A stretch of 64,000 nucleotides of DNA from Liolophura sinensis (lineage: Eukaryota; Mollusca; Polyplacophora; Chitonida; Chitonidae), in assembly GCF_032854445.1 (NCBI RefSeq), contig NC_088307.1, positions 12,660,017-12,724,016 of the forward strand, in the 5' to 3' direction. The notes under the pieces are model-generated. The model was not told the DNA's origin. It made no database searches and saw nothing but the letters and a program-made list of their open reading frames with translations. This document shows positions 23,337 to 34,900 of this stretch, piece after piece (the first letter of the stretch is position 1; each line of letters opens with the position of its first letter). A program made the position numbers and the translations under genes.

Positions 23337-26300
23337 ACTGCCCAGCTGGCACTTCAGTCTCTTCAGACACTGGCTTATGCAATCTCCTCCTTGCTAGATC
23401 ATCTGCCCATCTAATGTAGAGTTTCTACAACATACAGAAGTTGAAAAGAGAAAATGAAATACAAGTCGATGGAGAAAAGACTGAAAATCAGAAGTACTTT
23501 TGTGTATACTGCTGCATATATTAATGAAGGTGTAACTACACTACTTACAGGTATAAATTTTTTCAAAAATAAACCATAAACAAGAACAAAAAATACAGAT
23601 TTTCTGAAGAGAAAAATAACAGCACTCGGATGAGAAACATCTCAATATCAGAGTTACGGTGACCATCTAAAAATGTGAGGTGATTCTTCTTGCTGATACT
23701 TGACATGGTTCTGCACTGCCAAAGTGAGAAGTAACCATACAATTTGGCCAGAAATTGAAACATAAACCATTCACAGCTTTAACACTATACCATATCTATC
23801 ACGAAAATGCATATTTTCTAATATTTACTGCTTTAGATTCATGGTTTATTTGGCCAAACTTGCTCTTTGTTACAGGTAATGTTGGCTGCTCTGCTTCACC
23901 CTGAAATTCAATGTGTGTCAGCTGGTAATTTTTTTCTCATGTGAATACCATAGTAAGCCCAGGTTAGAAACAAATTCTGAACAAACACAGCTAAAACACT
24001 TGATTTTACCATAGCTGCTTAACAATCCCGTTGAGCCGACACATCTGACTATGCGAGATGCATATTCAGTCTACCAAGCACTGTCAAATTTCACCTTTTA
24101 GCTACATCAGCCCTTTGAAGTTTGAGGTTTCGGCTGCTTTTCATGGTCAACAAAAAAGCAACATTTCAAAGGAACACTTCCTACTTGACATTTTCAGTTT
24201 TTCCAGTGTGTTTACTATCTTTCAATAGGGGAATGATTTCCACTGCAGAATTTCAATGAAACATATATTTAATTCAGCAGAGCATTCTGCTTCTTTCTGT
24301 GTAATTACACATCTGTGTGACCTTTCCATGGGCATTACTTACCAGAAATAAAAAATGGTTCCATTAAATTTTACACAAAAAAAACAAACAAAAAAACAAT
24401 GAATATAACATCATCATAAAAAGCGTTCAAACTCAGAACTAGTTTTGAATTAAGTACAAAGTAAACTGTAACGGATGGCAAATATATCATTCACGCCAGA
24501 ATACATAATGTACCAGTGTTGATCGTTGAGAACAGGATCTTTGATGCCCTGACGAAATTGAAAATTTCTATTTTTTTTTTCTTCACTCGGAAATTAACAA
24601 ATGACGATCACACATTATGAGTTTATTTTTGTGAATCAATATATCAAAAAAAAAGTTTTAAATAATGAACATTATGGTAAAAACCATTTCAAATGAAAAT
24701 AGCGGGATTAGTGCACAAAATTATTCACACACATACGCATTAAATCCACACCAAAGACATATCTTCATTTTCCGCCATTTTTGTATATCTTCTTCGACGT
24801 AGAAGCACGTTCTTTCATGTAATGAAATATAGCATTTTAGCACATCAGTATTGGTTATAACTGACATCCTCTTAAACTCCAAACATTTAATGTTCCACTT
24901 ACCCAATCACTAACCGAAAGACTTTCCAAACTCTAGTAATATTCGTTGAATTTTTGTTAAGCTTCTCACTTCCTCGCTAAATTTCGTCCTCCGCACGTTT
25001 AGCCGAGAGCGCCACCGTGAAAATCTTGCTCTAAGGGGAGATAACTTTACAACTTTCTGTTTTCTGTCAAGTGCTTGAGTTGTCGGACGTTAGGCTTACA
25101 GTGCTGCCCTCAAACTAGTTGCGGAGCTAACTCATTTCTGGCCAAAATGCCTTTTTTGCTTTCACAAGTCAAAGGAATGTCTGACTTATATAAAAGGACT
25201 CAAAAAAAAAAAATGTATTCCCTAGCCTGATGAATCGGATCCTATGAACTTAATTCCTAAAGAATTCCTTAAACTGTCTACAGATCACGTTTGTCCCTCA
25301 GCTAAAAAGAAGCCTATATTTGTCCTGGGACTAATATGCCTATACAGTTATATTAGTCCTAGATATGGCCTACCGGTGGGCTACATGCATTTTTGCTTCT
25401 TTCTGAAGTTCAATGCCTGTAATTGGTCATTTTCCCTCATGTGAACACCACAAAAGTCCCCCAAGCCAAGGTTACAATCCAATAGTGACAATGGCACGTA
25501 GGTCTACTGTAACACTGGGTCAATGAGCAAGCCCAACAACAAACACTTCACAGGTTGTTACATGCACTGAAGAAACCTGAAGCTTAAAAATAACCCTCAG
25601 TAAAAGAGCCCTCCTGTGATTTTATATCCCAAGTCGTTTCGTCTAGTGTCATTTCTTCGTACTAGACTCATTTTGAATTCTAAACTGGTGTTGGCCGACT
25701 GATGTACTTTTACCATGCGCGTGTAGGGCCTAAGCGTGTAGACCCTATAGCGTATTAAGTCCTTCACCGTGAACTTATAACCTCAGTGAAAGGCAATACT
25801 AAATTAAAAGTCCATAGGCGATGATATTACTAAAATAATGTGGTTCAATTAATATAGAAGCGATTCTAGAGTAAAATGCCCGGACATACCTGGTCAAACG
25901 AGATATTGATTAAGTACAAGTAGGTCAGCAGCGTACATGCATGTTAAACATTACTCTATGAACTCTATAATAAATAAACAAACAAATAAATAAAATAAAT
26001 AAATAAAATATCCTCTATTTCTCTCCCTCCACAATATAGTGCTGTTTATTGCGAAGAACTAAATCATACAGAGTCACTGACTCAATAATCAAAATTCATT
26101 TACCCTTCGGGATATAGTTTTTTTTTTCTTTTTTTTTAGTTGCCTTTATCTTTGAAAAAAGGACAGTTTATGCAATAAAAAAATTTCCTGGGAACTGTAC
26201 AGAGTATATATATATTTCTATATTCTTTTTAAATTTTTCTTATGGGAAAAATTAAATATAATGAAGAAAAAAATATGTGTAACCCGCGGTTTCGTAGATT

Positions 26301-26409
26301 TGGATAAACGTCATAACAATATTGTATCATATAGCGCGGTACTTATTACATTGACATCATAACGACGTGTAGACTATAGCCTGTTAAGCCTAATGGTGTC
26401 CTCCTTGGG
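23337..26409. other. PRPF38B upstream and intergenic region
   Basis: No other coding exon was found. The 5' UTR and promoter of PRPF38B should lie here, but no reliable TATA or CpG feature was seen. AAGGGGAGATAAC near 25035 resembles a motif I associate with molluscan repeats. Confidence 0.4.
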
Positions 26410-26632
26410 CAATACAGTGCTGATACCGTGCTAACGACTCAGGAGTCTCTCGTTAATGCGATCATTGTGAGTTGAAGTCCGTCCCATTCTGGCCTCATTT
26501 CCGGTTGTACTGCACATGGGAAGGTTTGCCTACAGCCTGCGGACGACCTCGGGTTTTCGTCTGTTTTCCTCCTATCAAGATGCTGGCCGCGGTCACATAA
26601 TTCAAAATATTTAGGGTGTAACACTCTAATCA
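26410..26632 (+). mobile_element. Old SINE-A copy
   Basis: Diverged but nearly complete: GCTAACGACTCAGGAGTCTC, GTGAGTTGAAGTCC (B-box), GGGAAGGTTTGCC, GATGCTGGCCGCGGTC, then a decayed 3' end. Confidence 0.7.
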
Positions 26633-26706
26633 TTTAGCTATTTAGCCAAAGTTGAACGCTATGTCCTAAAGTCTTTCAGCCACGGTATGACAGAAAATCA
26701 GGCCTT

Positions 26707-26805
26707 ATATTTATTTGTTTATTTATTTATTTTTTTATTTGATCATTGTGGGAGGAAACCGTGCTGAGCCCAGGGGAAGCCCACGACCATCCACAGAATC
26801 AAAGA
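26707..26805 (-). mobile_element. SINE-A fragment
   Basis: (TTTA)n tail and TTTGATCATTGTGGGAGG, where the 3' domain is deleted, followed by AAACCGTGCTGAGCCCAGGG and CCCACGACCATCC. Confidence 0.65.
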
Positions 26806-26961
26806 ATTCATATATGCTTCCGCTCTCACTGTTCATGTGGCCTTGGGGTCGATAAGCGATCAACTTATTTGCATATGACATCTGGGAAAGCTCGTCAGTA
26901 ACTTGCCCGAGGTCGATGGTTTACCCCGGACACGCTGTTCTGTTTTATACTTTATATTAAT

Positions 26962-27190
26962 GCATTTATGTATTTATTTACTTATTTATTAATTAGGTGT
27001 TTTACGCCGTACTCAAGAATATTCACTTATATACGACGGCGGCCAGCATTATGGTAGCAGAAAACCGGGCAGAGCCCGAGGGAAATACGCAAGTTGCTGT
27101 CAGACCTGCCCACGTGTGGCCGGAGGGGAAGCCTGCATGAGCTGGACTTGAACTCACAGAGACCGCGTTAGTGAGAGGCTCCCGTGTTGT
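26962..27190 (-). mobile_element. SINE-A, nearly complete
   Basis: Tail, GGTGTTTTACGCCGTACTC, ATACGACGGCGGCCAGC, ACCGGGCAGAGCCCGAGG, GAGCTGGACTTGAACTCAC and GAGAGGCTCCCG in the expected order. It ends within the tRNA head. Confidence 0.8.
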
Positions 27191-27657
27191 TATACTTAAA
27201 AAGAAACCATTCACTGTTACGTGTAGAACTGGAGGCGTACCATTTGTACCGTTTATTGCACTCTCTTCACGACTTGCCATTCGAATCAGTTGATTCGATT
27301 CATGTTTTCTGATTCGAGTGAAAAGTAATACGTGTTAGCCAATGAACGCTAAGCACGAACAAAATACATCGGAAAACAAGCACAAATTTTAATTTGTTGA
27401 TGTGGACGTCTGTCTTTATAAAAGTTCAGAAAAAAAAAATAAAAACAACCTCAGCAATATACCCGATTCACCGATCGCCCTAAACCGAGTCGTAAATAGT
27501 CCCCAAACGTAAAACCCGATCTCCATCTTAAATGAATTTAATGAAATTTGACCCGTATTTACATTGCCGCTTCGTTTATGTAGTGACAGTAACGTTTCAA
27601 CAACAACTGTTATGCTTTACGATGACAAGGAATTTGTATTAGATTTGTGATCTAACG

Positions 27658-27770
27658 AAAGTTCGCCAGTAACATGCCAGAGTTTGCTGGTTTATCCTGG
27701 GAACTTCACGGTTTCCTCTGTGCGCCAATAAAACCGCCGGCCGTCGAAAAAGTCAATCCAATAAAAAGAA
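27658..27770 (+). mobile_element. Degraded SINE-A-like fragment
   Basis: AAGTTCGCCAGTAACATGCC, GTTTCCTCTGTGCGCCAATA and GCCGGCCGTCG resemble the 3' half of SINE-A in plus orientation. Confidence 0.4.
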
Positions 27771-28952
27771 AAAGCCAATAACACCTTCAAGTGGCTGTTT
27801 CAGTGTCCAGAAAGTGCAACAATGATATAGAATTATGCAATGATTACGAGCATCCCTCAAACCTAATAAAATGAATCTCTTCGAAACAAACATCTTCGAC
27901 AATTTTTTTCTTTTATTTCGTAAACTAACGGTAACTATATAACATACCACTGTCTCATTGTTTTATTGCATATTCACTTATCTTCTGTTTTGTAGAACAT
28001 TATCTTTATATCATCTTCTAACAATTATACTGTGAATTATTTATACAAATTATAAATAATCACAACCTATTTATCGTAGGTGCCTACATTGCCATCTATA
28101 ATTACCTTGACTGACAACAATTAACAATATTACTGGCAAGTGTACGGAGCTTGGTAGTATACCTTGGACAAGCTGGTACCTTCAGCAGACAAAACATTCA
28201 CATAAAGATTATTAACATTTATATATGCGAGTTCTTCTGTGAAAACTGGTGAGGATTTGTATGGCACGGCACTGATCGCACAATTCCGTGAATCTTATCC
28301 ATATGATAAAGCAGACGGGTATCTGATTTTCAGGAAATAGATGTGTACTCTGTGTCTGTCATCAGCTTATCTGATCTCTTTGAAATAAGAAATCTGGACT
28401 TCGGTTTAAATGACAAAATCTTGTGAATAAGCAATTCTTTTGGTGATACTGCTCTTGTATGTACGTATTCATATTGCCAAAAGAGCACATGAAATCTCAC
28501 CATTGCTCAGACAAGAAACCCTTTTCTGCCCTGTTTATGGGGAAAACAGTATATAGCTACATGTAGATAACTTATTCCGGCCACAAACCAAAGAACGCAT
28601 GGTTACATTTTTGTCCAAGATCTGATCAAATGTGTGGTGTATTAATTATTACAAAGTACCTGAAAGGATTGCAGGGATAGAAACAAAGGGAGATAATTTC
28701 AGAACAGTTCATTATTTGAACTATATGTCCTGGTAATTCGGAAAATGACATTTGGGGAGATACATAGGTTCCGTATTTGTGTCAGAAAAATGAAATAAAA
28801 GTTAGTTTGGCCATAAATTCACATTCTTTTTGAGGAACACCCCCTTGAGAGACGAATGCAAAACGCCCTAAAATTCCAACCTCACACAAGATAACCTCAA
28901 TCGATGTCTACGCAAATTTGTGCCGTTATCCTGTATTTTACGGATAAAGACC
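27771..28952. other. Gene-free stretch downstream of protease 1
   Basis: No ORF of interest and no clear poly(A) hexamer for the protease gene on the minus strand. AAAGGGAGATAA occurs near 28686. Confidence 0.4.
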
Positions 28953-31900
28953 CTATAGATCTTCAATCTTAGTTACTCTTCTCAACCATCTCCGGTAGAC
29001 GGCGACCCTGGAGAAGACATTAGGCCTGACCGTCTGACATCGTTTGTAAACATAAGATCCCAGCCCCACCAGGACAGGGGTGCCATCCTCTCTGGTACAC
29101 GTCAGAGGCCCGCCGCTATCCCCCTGCAACAAATAAAGCAGTAATTAATCACGTGATTGTCGCGAGATTGACCGGTACGTGCCTTATGAAATTCTCACTC
29201 GTGAAATGACGATGACGGCGTGAAAAGCCATTTATGGAACTGTGAAAAGTGATTCATACCACTGTGAAATGTGATTTCTGGAACTGTGAAAAGTGATTCA
29301 TACCACCGTGAAAAGTGATTCATACCACTGTGAAAAGTGATTCATACCACTGTGAAAGGTGATTCATACCACTGTGAAAAGTGATTCATTCCACTGTGAA
29401 AAGTGAGTCATTCCACTGTGAAAAGTGATTCATTCCACTGTGAAAAGTGAGTCATTCCACTGTGAAAAGTGATTCATACCACTGTGAAAAGTGATTCATA
29501 ACATTCATGATTCATTCTCGGCTCTACACCGTCTTTACATGGGAACAGACAACATTTATGTAGAGCCTTTGCATAAGGCCAGACAACAGTTATGTAGAGC
29601 CTTCACATGGGACCGGGCAACAGTTATCTAGAGCCTTTACATGGGACCGGGCAATATTTATTAGAGCCTTTGCATGGAACCAGAAAGCAGTTATGTAGAG
29701 CCTTTACATAGGACCGGACAAGACTTAAGTATAGTTTCTACATAGGACCAGACAAGATTTAAGTATAGCCTTTACATGTGACCGGACAACCTTTATGTAC
29801 AGCCTTAACATGGGACCAGACAACCTTTATATCGAGCCTTTGCAAGGAACCGGAAAACAGTTAATATTCAGAGCCTTTACAATGAACCGTGCAGCATTTA
29901 CGTAGAATATTTTGAAGTCTGAAATAGAGTTTTGAATTTATTTCACTTACGTAACATGCCGAAGATCCTTTCCTCTGTCCCTCGGAGCATACCTGAGTTG
30001 GAAAGACAGGCCACTTTGGATCGTTGCAATCTCTGGCAGCTATTAAGTTAACTGGAGCGTCTTGGAGAAGGTTGAAACTTTTCTCTGCATTCCCTGAAGG
30101 TCATTGATTGGAAGAGTATAAGTTTTCAAAATGAGTTTTCAAAAATGTCTTTAACTATGCAATGGTGAGTCGTGTCCAAGGTGGACTGACTTGTTCTTTT
30201 GCAGTACATGTGTACTGATCAATTTATCCGCAAAACATCCCCACAGTGACAGAAATGAAAAATAGACTACAAAACTTAGAATTAAATTACATTTGACGGG
30301 AAATGTCTCACGCTAATGTGTAGGTTCCGGTTACCTATCGATTTATTGACTGGTTGGTTAGTGTTTAACAAATATATGTTGTCGATCAGGCTTATGGGGA
30401 AGAATGTCAGTGTGCACGGGTTAAATCACCCACCTTCTCCAGATAGCTGACAAAATACCTGCAATAAAGCCTTGGTCGAAATGGCGACATCTGGATTCGA
30501 ACACACTACCTCTTTGGTCAAGGGTCCGATAGTCGCATCGAGAACGCGTTATAGCCTTTTGAGCTAGCGCTGTAAGCAAGTGAGCCAGCGTTTTAACCAT
30601 CTTAACCAGCGCTTTAACCATCTGAACCAGTGCTTTAACCATCTGAACCAGCTGTTTAACCATCTCAACCGGCTCTTTAACCATATGAATCAGTGCTTTA
30701 ACCATCTGAACCAGCTCTTTAACCATCCGAACAAGTGCTTTAACCGTCTAAACCAGCTGTTTAACCATCTGAACCAGCGCTTCAACCAACTGAACCAGCC
30801 CTTTAACCATCTGAATCAGTGCCTAAACCATCTGAACCAGCTCTTTAACCATCTGAACCAGCTCTTTAACAGTCTGAACCAGCGCTTTAACCATCTGAAC
30901 AAATGCTTTAACCATCTGAACCAGCGCTTCAACCATCTGATTTATTTATTTATTTATTTGATTGGTGTTTTACGCCGTACTCAAGAATATTTCACTTATA
31001 CGACGGCGGCCAGCATTATGGTGGGTGGAAACCGGGCAGAGCCCGGGGGAAACCCACGACCATCTGCAGGTTGCTGGCAGACCTTCCCACGTACGGCCGG
31101 AGAGGAAACCAGCATGAGCTGGACTTGAACTCACAGCGACCGCATTGGTGAGAGGCTCCTGGGTCATTGCGCTGCGCTAGCGCGCTAACCGACTGAGCCA
31201 CGGAGGCCCCTCAACCATCTGAAGCAGCTCTTTAATCATCTGAACCAGCTCTTTAACCATCTGAACCAGCTCTTAAACCGTCAGAATTAGTACTTTAACT
31301 ATCTGAACCAACGCTTTAATCATCTGAACCAATGATTTAATCATCTGAACTAACGGTTTAATCATCTAAACCAGCGGTTTAATCATCTAAACCAGCGCTT
31401 TAACCATCTGAACCAACGATTTAACCATCTGAACCAACGATTTAACCATCTGAACCGGAGTTTTAACAATTAGAACCAGTGCTTTAACCGTCTGAACCAG
31501 CTCTTTAACCATCTGAACCAGCTGTTTAACCATCTGAACCAGCGCTTCAACCATCTGAACCAGCCATTTAGTCATCTTAACCAATGGTTTAATCATCTGA
31601 ACCAACTCTTTAACCAGCCATTGACCCAGCCATTCAGATGGAAATTCTGTGTTCAGAAATAATAGCGCAAGATTATCTGGGCCACAAGTGTAGCGCGCTC
31701 GACAATGGGCCAGGCTGGCAGGCTGAAAACTTGAAGAAAAAAAAATTCAGACTTACAAGCATTTAGTCCCCAGCCCGAGATCATGCAGTTTCCGGTTGTG
31801 CTCGGTTCTGTCAGGTTAGCAATGACTATTGGCGCGATACTGTCACGTGACGTGTTTACGGGATTTTCCAGTTTCAGCACAGCTACATCATACACAACGC

Positions 31901-34900
31901 TGAATCCCAAAGGCTGGAAACAGCAGAGAATGTATACGCATTTAAAGGATTCATGAAGAGGTATGATAAAACAGAATGTATAATTTTAATGATAATGAAG
32001 AAAAATTTGTCAAAAAATTCTTTTTTTTTTTCATTGAGGCAAATTTAATAGTTCTTAACAGTCTGAATTTGTGCATACTTTCCGTCAAACGGCTTTTCGA
32101 GTAAATCTCCAATTTGACAAAAAATACTTCAAAATATCCAAAAAGAAACTTAAATATATTCAGGTTGAAAACGACATATGTCTGCATCACTTATTTTTAA
32201 TGACACCCAATTGCACGGGAGTAGGATTTCAGTGTAAGTGTAAGTGTAAGAAATAGCTTTCAAACTCGGCATACACACTAGCTTCAGACGCGACTCAACT
32301 CAGCTAGTCGTTTAGGCAGTTGGGCCCAGTCAGCATATGGACATACGACTTTGAACTGGACCGACATTCTCTTCATTTGAGTCGCGTTGTTATTTCACAA
32401 ACACGAGCCCTTTCGTCTAGAGACAATAGTTGAGTTGAGCTGTTTCTTAAACTCCCGTTTCTCCCGAGCTTTAAAGTGTTTCTGTCTTTTACTGGACATG
32501 TTATAAAACCTTAGTTTCCACACATGAATTATAAACACTTTTTTTTTAAATAAAACTTACAGCATTTCATCGATTTTTTTTCTTTCAACATTGTCCCCAT
32601 ATATAAAAAAAATTGGGAGACGTATTTCTAAGTTTTATAAAAATGCAGGAGAGACATTCGGTATTACAGACATTTCTTACTTCAGACACAGCCTTAATTT
32701 CTTTGACGGTTTGTGTTGAACTGGTCTTTAATTTTTGGACTTCAGATGTCCATTACATGGTTGAGAATTGGTATACTAATGTCTGCTTACTAATAATATA
32801 CTAATACACATCGAAAATCACGGTATGAATACTACTGAGAACAAAGAATGCAATCCGGTATTATGCATGGAAGCGTGATGAGGACATCTCGCCCCGCCCC
32901 CGGGGATGTTCTCATCCGGCTCCCATAATCATCAAAACAAAAGTTAATTAAGACAAAGTTTTAGTTTTTGTTTGACATCACTGCCCGCCACATCATCGCA
33001 GTGGACGTGAAATGGTTGCAAATTTCTTTAAAAATTTAGCAGCTGCATAAACAGTGATGTAAAGTAAGCATACAGAACAGCGCATGTGTTGGGCGGAGCA
33101 TAGGATATCAGAACCAGTGGGAACTGGGTTCGAGCCTGCGATCTCACTGGCCAAGGTTTAGTGAACCCCTGTCAGAAAGCATTAGACTGTTTGGCAAGTG
33201 AGGTCACGTGCATGAGTTCCGTCTCAAATCGTCAACAAAATGAAACAAAGGTTTTTTCTTACCGCGAAGGCATGTGTTATGGTGCGAATCTGTACATCGG
33301 AGTCTTTAGATAAGAGGTTTGAGGAACCCGCCATGACTCTCAGTTCTCTGTATCTGCCAAGACAGACACATACATGTATACATACTGTTACAACATCCGA
33401 CTATGTCATTGATCATTTTCTTTATATGAAATGATTCTTAATGTTATGATTAAGAAGAGCTCCGTGTGATGTTATATTCATCATTGTGTAAAACGAATAT
33501 TATACTTAAAAATGGGTGGCTCACTTGGTTAGGGCGCTAGAATAAACCAGAAACCCTTCACCAATGCGGTCGCTGTGAGTTCAAGTCCAGCTCAGTGTTC
33601 TCAAAGGTGTACCATGATTCCCAGATTTTTCCTACATTGTTTCTGAATTCGTCACCGTAAGACATGTTTTAAATCAATACCAAACAATCAAAGAATATGC
33701 TGCAAGGTTTACATATTGGTATGTACTTGTACTATCTCATATAGTCAGGCCTACAGTAAATTGAGATTTCTTTCTCTAAGACACGGGCTTCTTTCACAAA
33801 ACGATTGTCGCCTAAGTTGTAACTACCATGGCGACATGTGCTTTTAACATGTGTCGCCATGGTAGTTACAATTAACTTAGCCTACAATCGCCTTTTGCAA
33901 GAGGCTCCTGGTCATAAAATCCCAAAGACGTAATTCAGGAGCGACTTACCTCGGATAGGATCCATCCGCATTTCGCTTTCTGCAAACGGATTTAGGTATA
34001 GAAGAATTCATTAATTAATTAAAGTGAATCAACAGGTATTGTTAGAAACGCTTTTGTTTCCAAGTAGAAAAACTGCATAAACTAACATCCTGTCAAATTT
34101 CCAATAGCTTAACACAAAGAAAGATCAACCGTTGATTTCAGCTGTAATTGACGCATAGAAAATCAAGAAGACGAAAAAACTTTTGTTCACAATAGAATTA
34201 GGGAAAAAAACATAACTCCACGTGTACTGGGGCGGATTCCACAAAGCCCTCTCTGACTTGAGTCAAAATTTAAAACCTCTTCACAACGCTTAATTTTTGC
34301 TGGAGGAAGTTGAAATTTAGACACATTTGTTCTATCATAACTTTAGAAAATTTTAAATTTCTGAAGCCGAAAAATGAGCGCTAAGATCGCATTTCAGATT
34401 TTGATCTAAGTCAGAAGTGGCTTTGAGGAAACTGCCCTTGGTTCTAACATGTTCTCAGCGCAATGTGACTGAGATATTGTCCTGTGTAGCCTTAAACCTC
34501 ATCCATTTATTCCACAATAAATGTCTTTGGTCGACCTTGCAAGAGATCATAAAAAGTAACGGTGAAATAAGAATTAGCGCTCGCAAAAATGAGAAAGATA
34601 ATCTTTTGGGCAGGGAATATTTTATATTTTATATCTTCTGATTACCCCTCTATTTTATGTATATTTTTCGTTCATAATTTTCGGAAATTACGCCAAACAT
34701 GAAGTTTTAAGTCGCAAGGCGGAAACAGATCGGCTCCCGAAGCCCCATTCGGATTCTTCAACCCACAAATTGTTTTCACAGCTATCAGCGTTGACGGTAT
34801 GAGGGGTTTTGTACCATTATATATGTTGGCCTATATCATTAACTGCATATTAAGAAAAAAAAACGATACCGGTCTTGACTCCTTTAAGCTTATTACAAAA

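Noticed and set aside
29214..29905. CRISPR-like appearance of regularly spaced repeats
   Set aside because: Direct tandem repeats without unique spacers in a eukaryotic intron; a minisatellite.
30580..31128. 182-codon frame with NHLNQ-type heptad repeats on the plus strand
   Set aside because: Pure translation of the 21-bp minisatellite running into a SINE. No start context or gene neighbourhood, and it lies inside a protease intron.
30941..31210. Possible functional tRNA gene at SINE-A heads
   Set aside because: A- and B-boxes are present, but no cloverleaf closes and the sequence continues into a SINE body.
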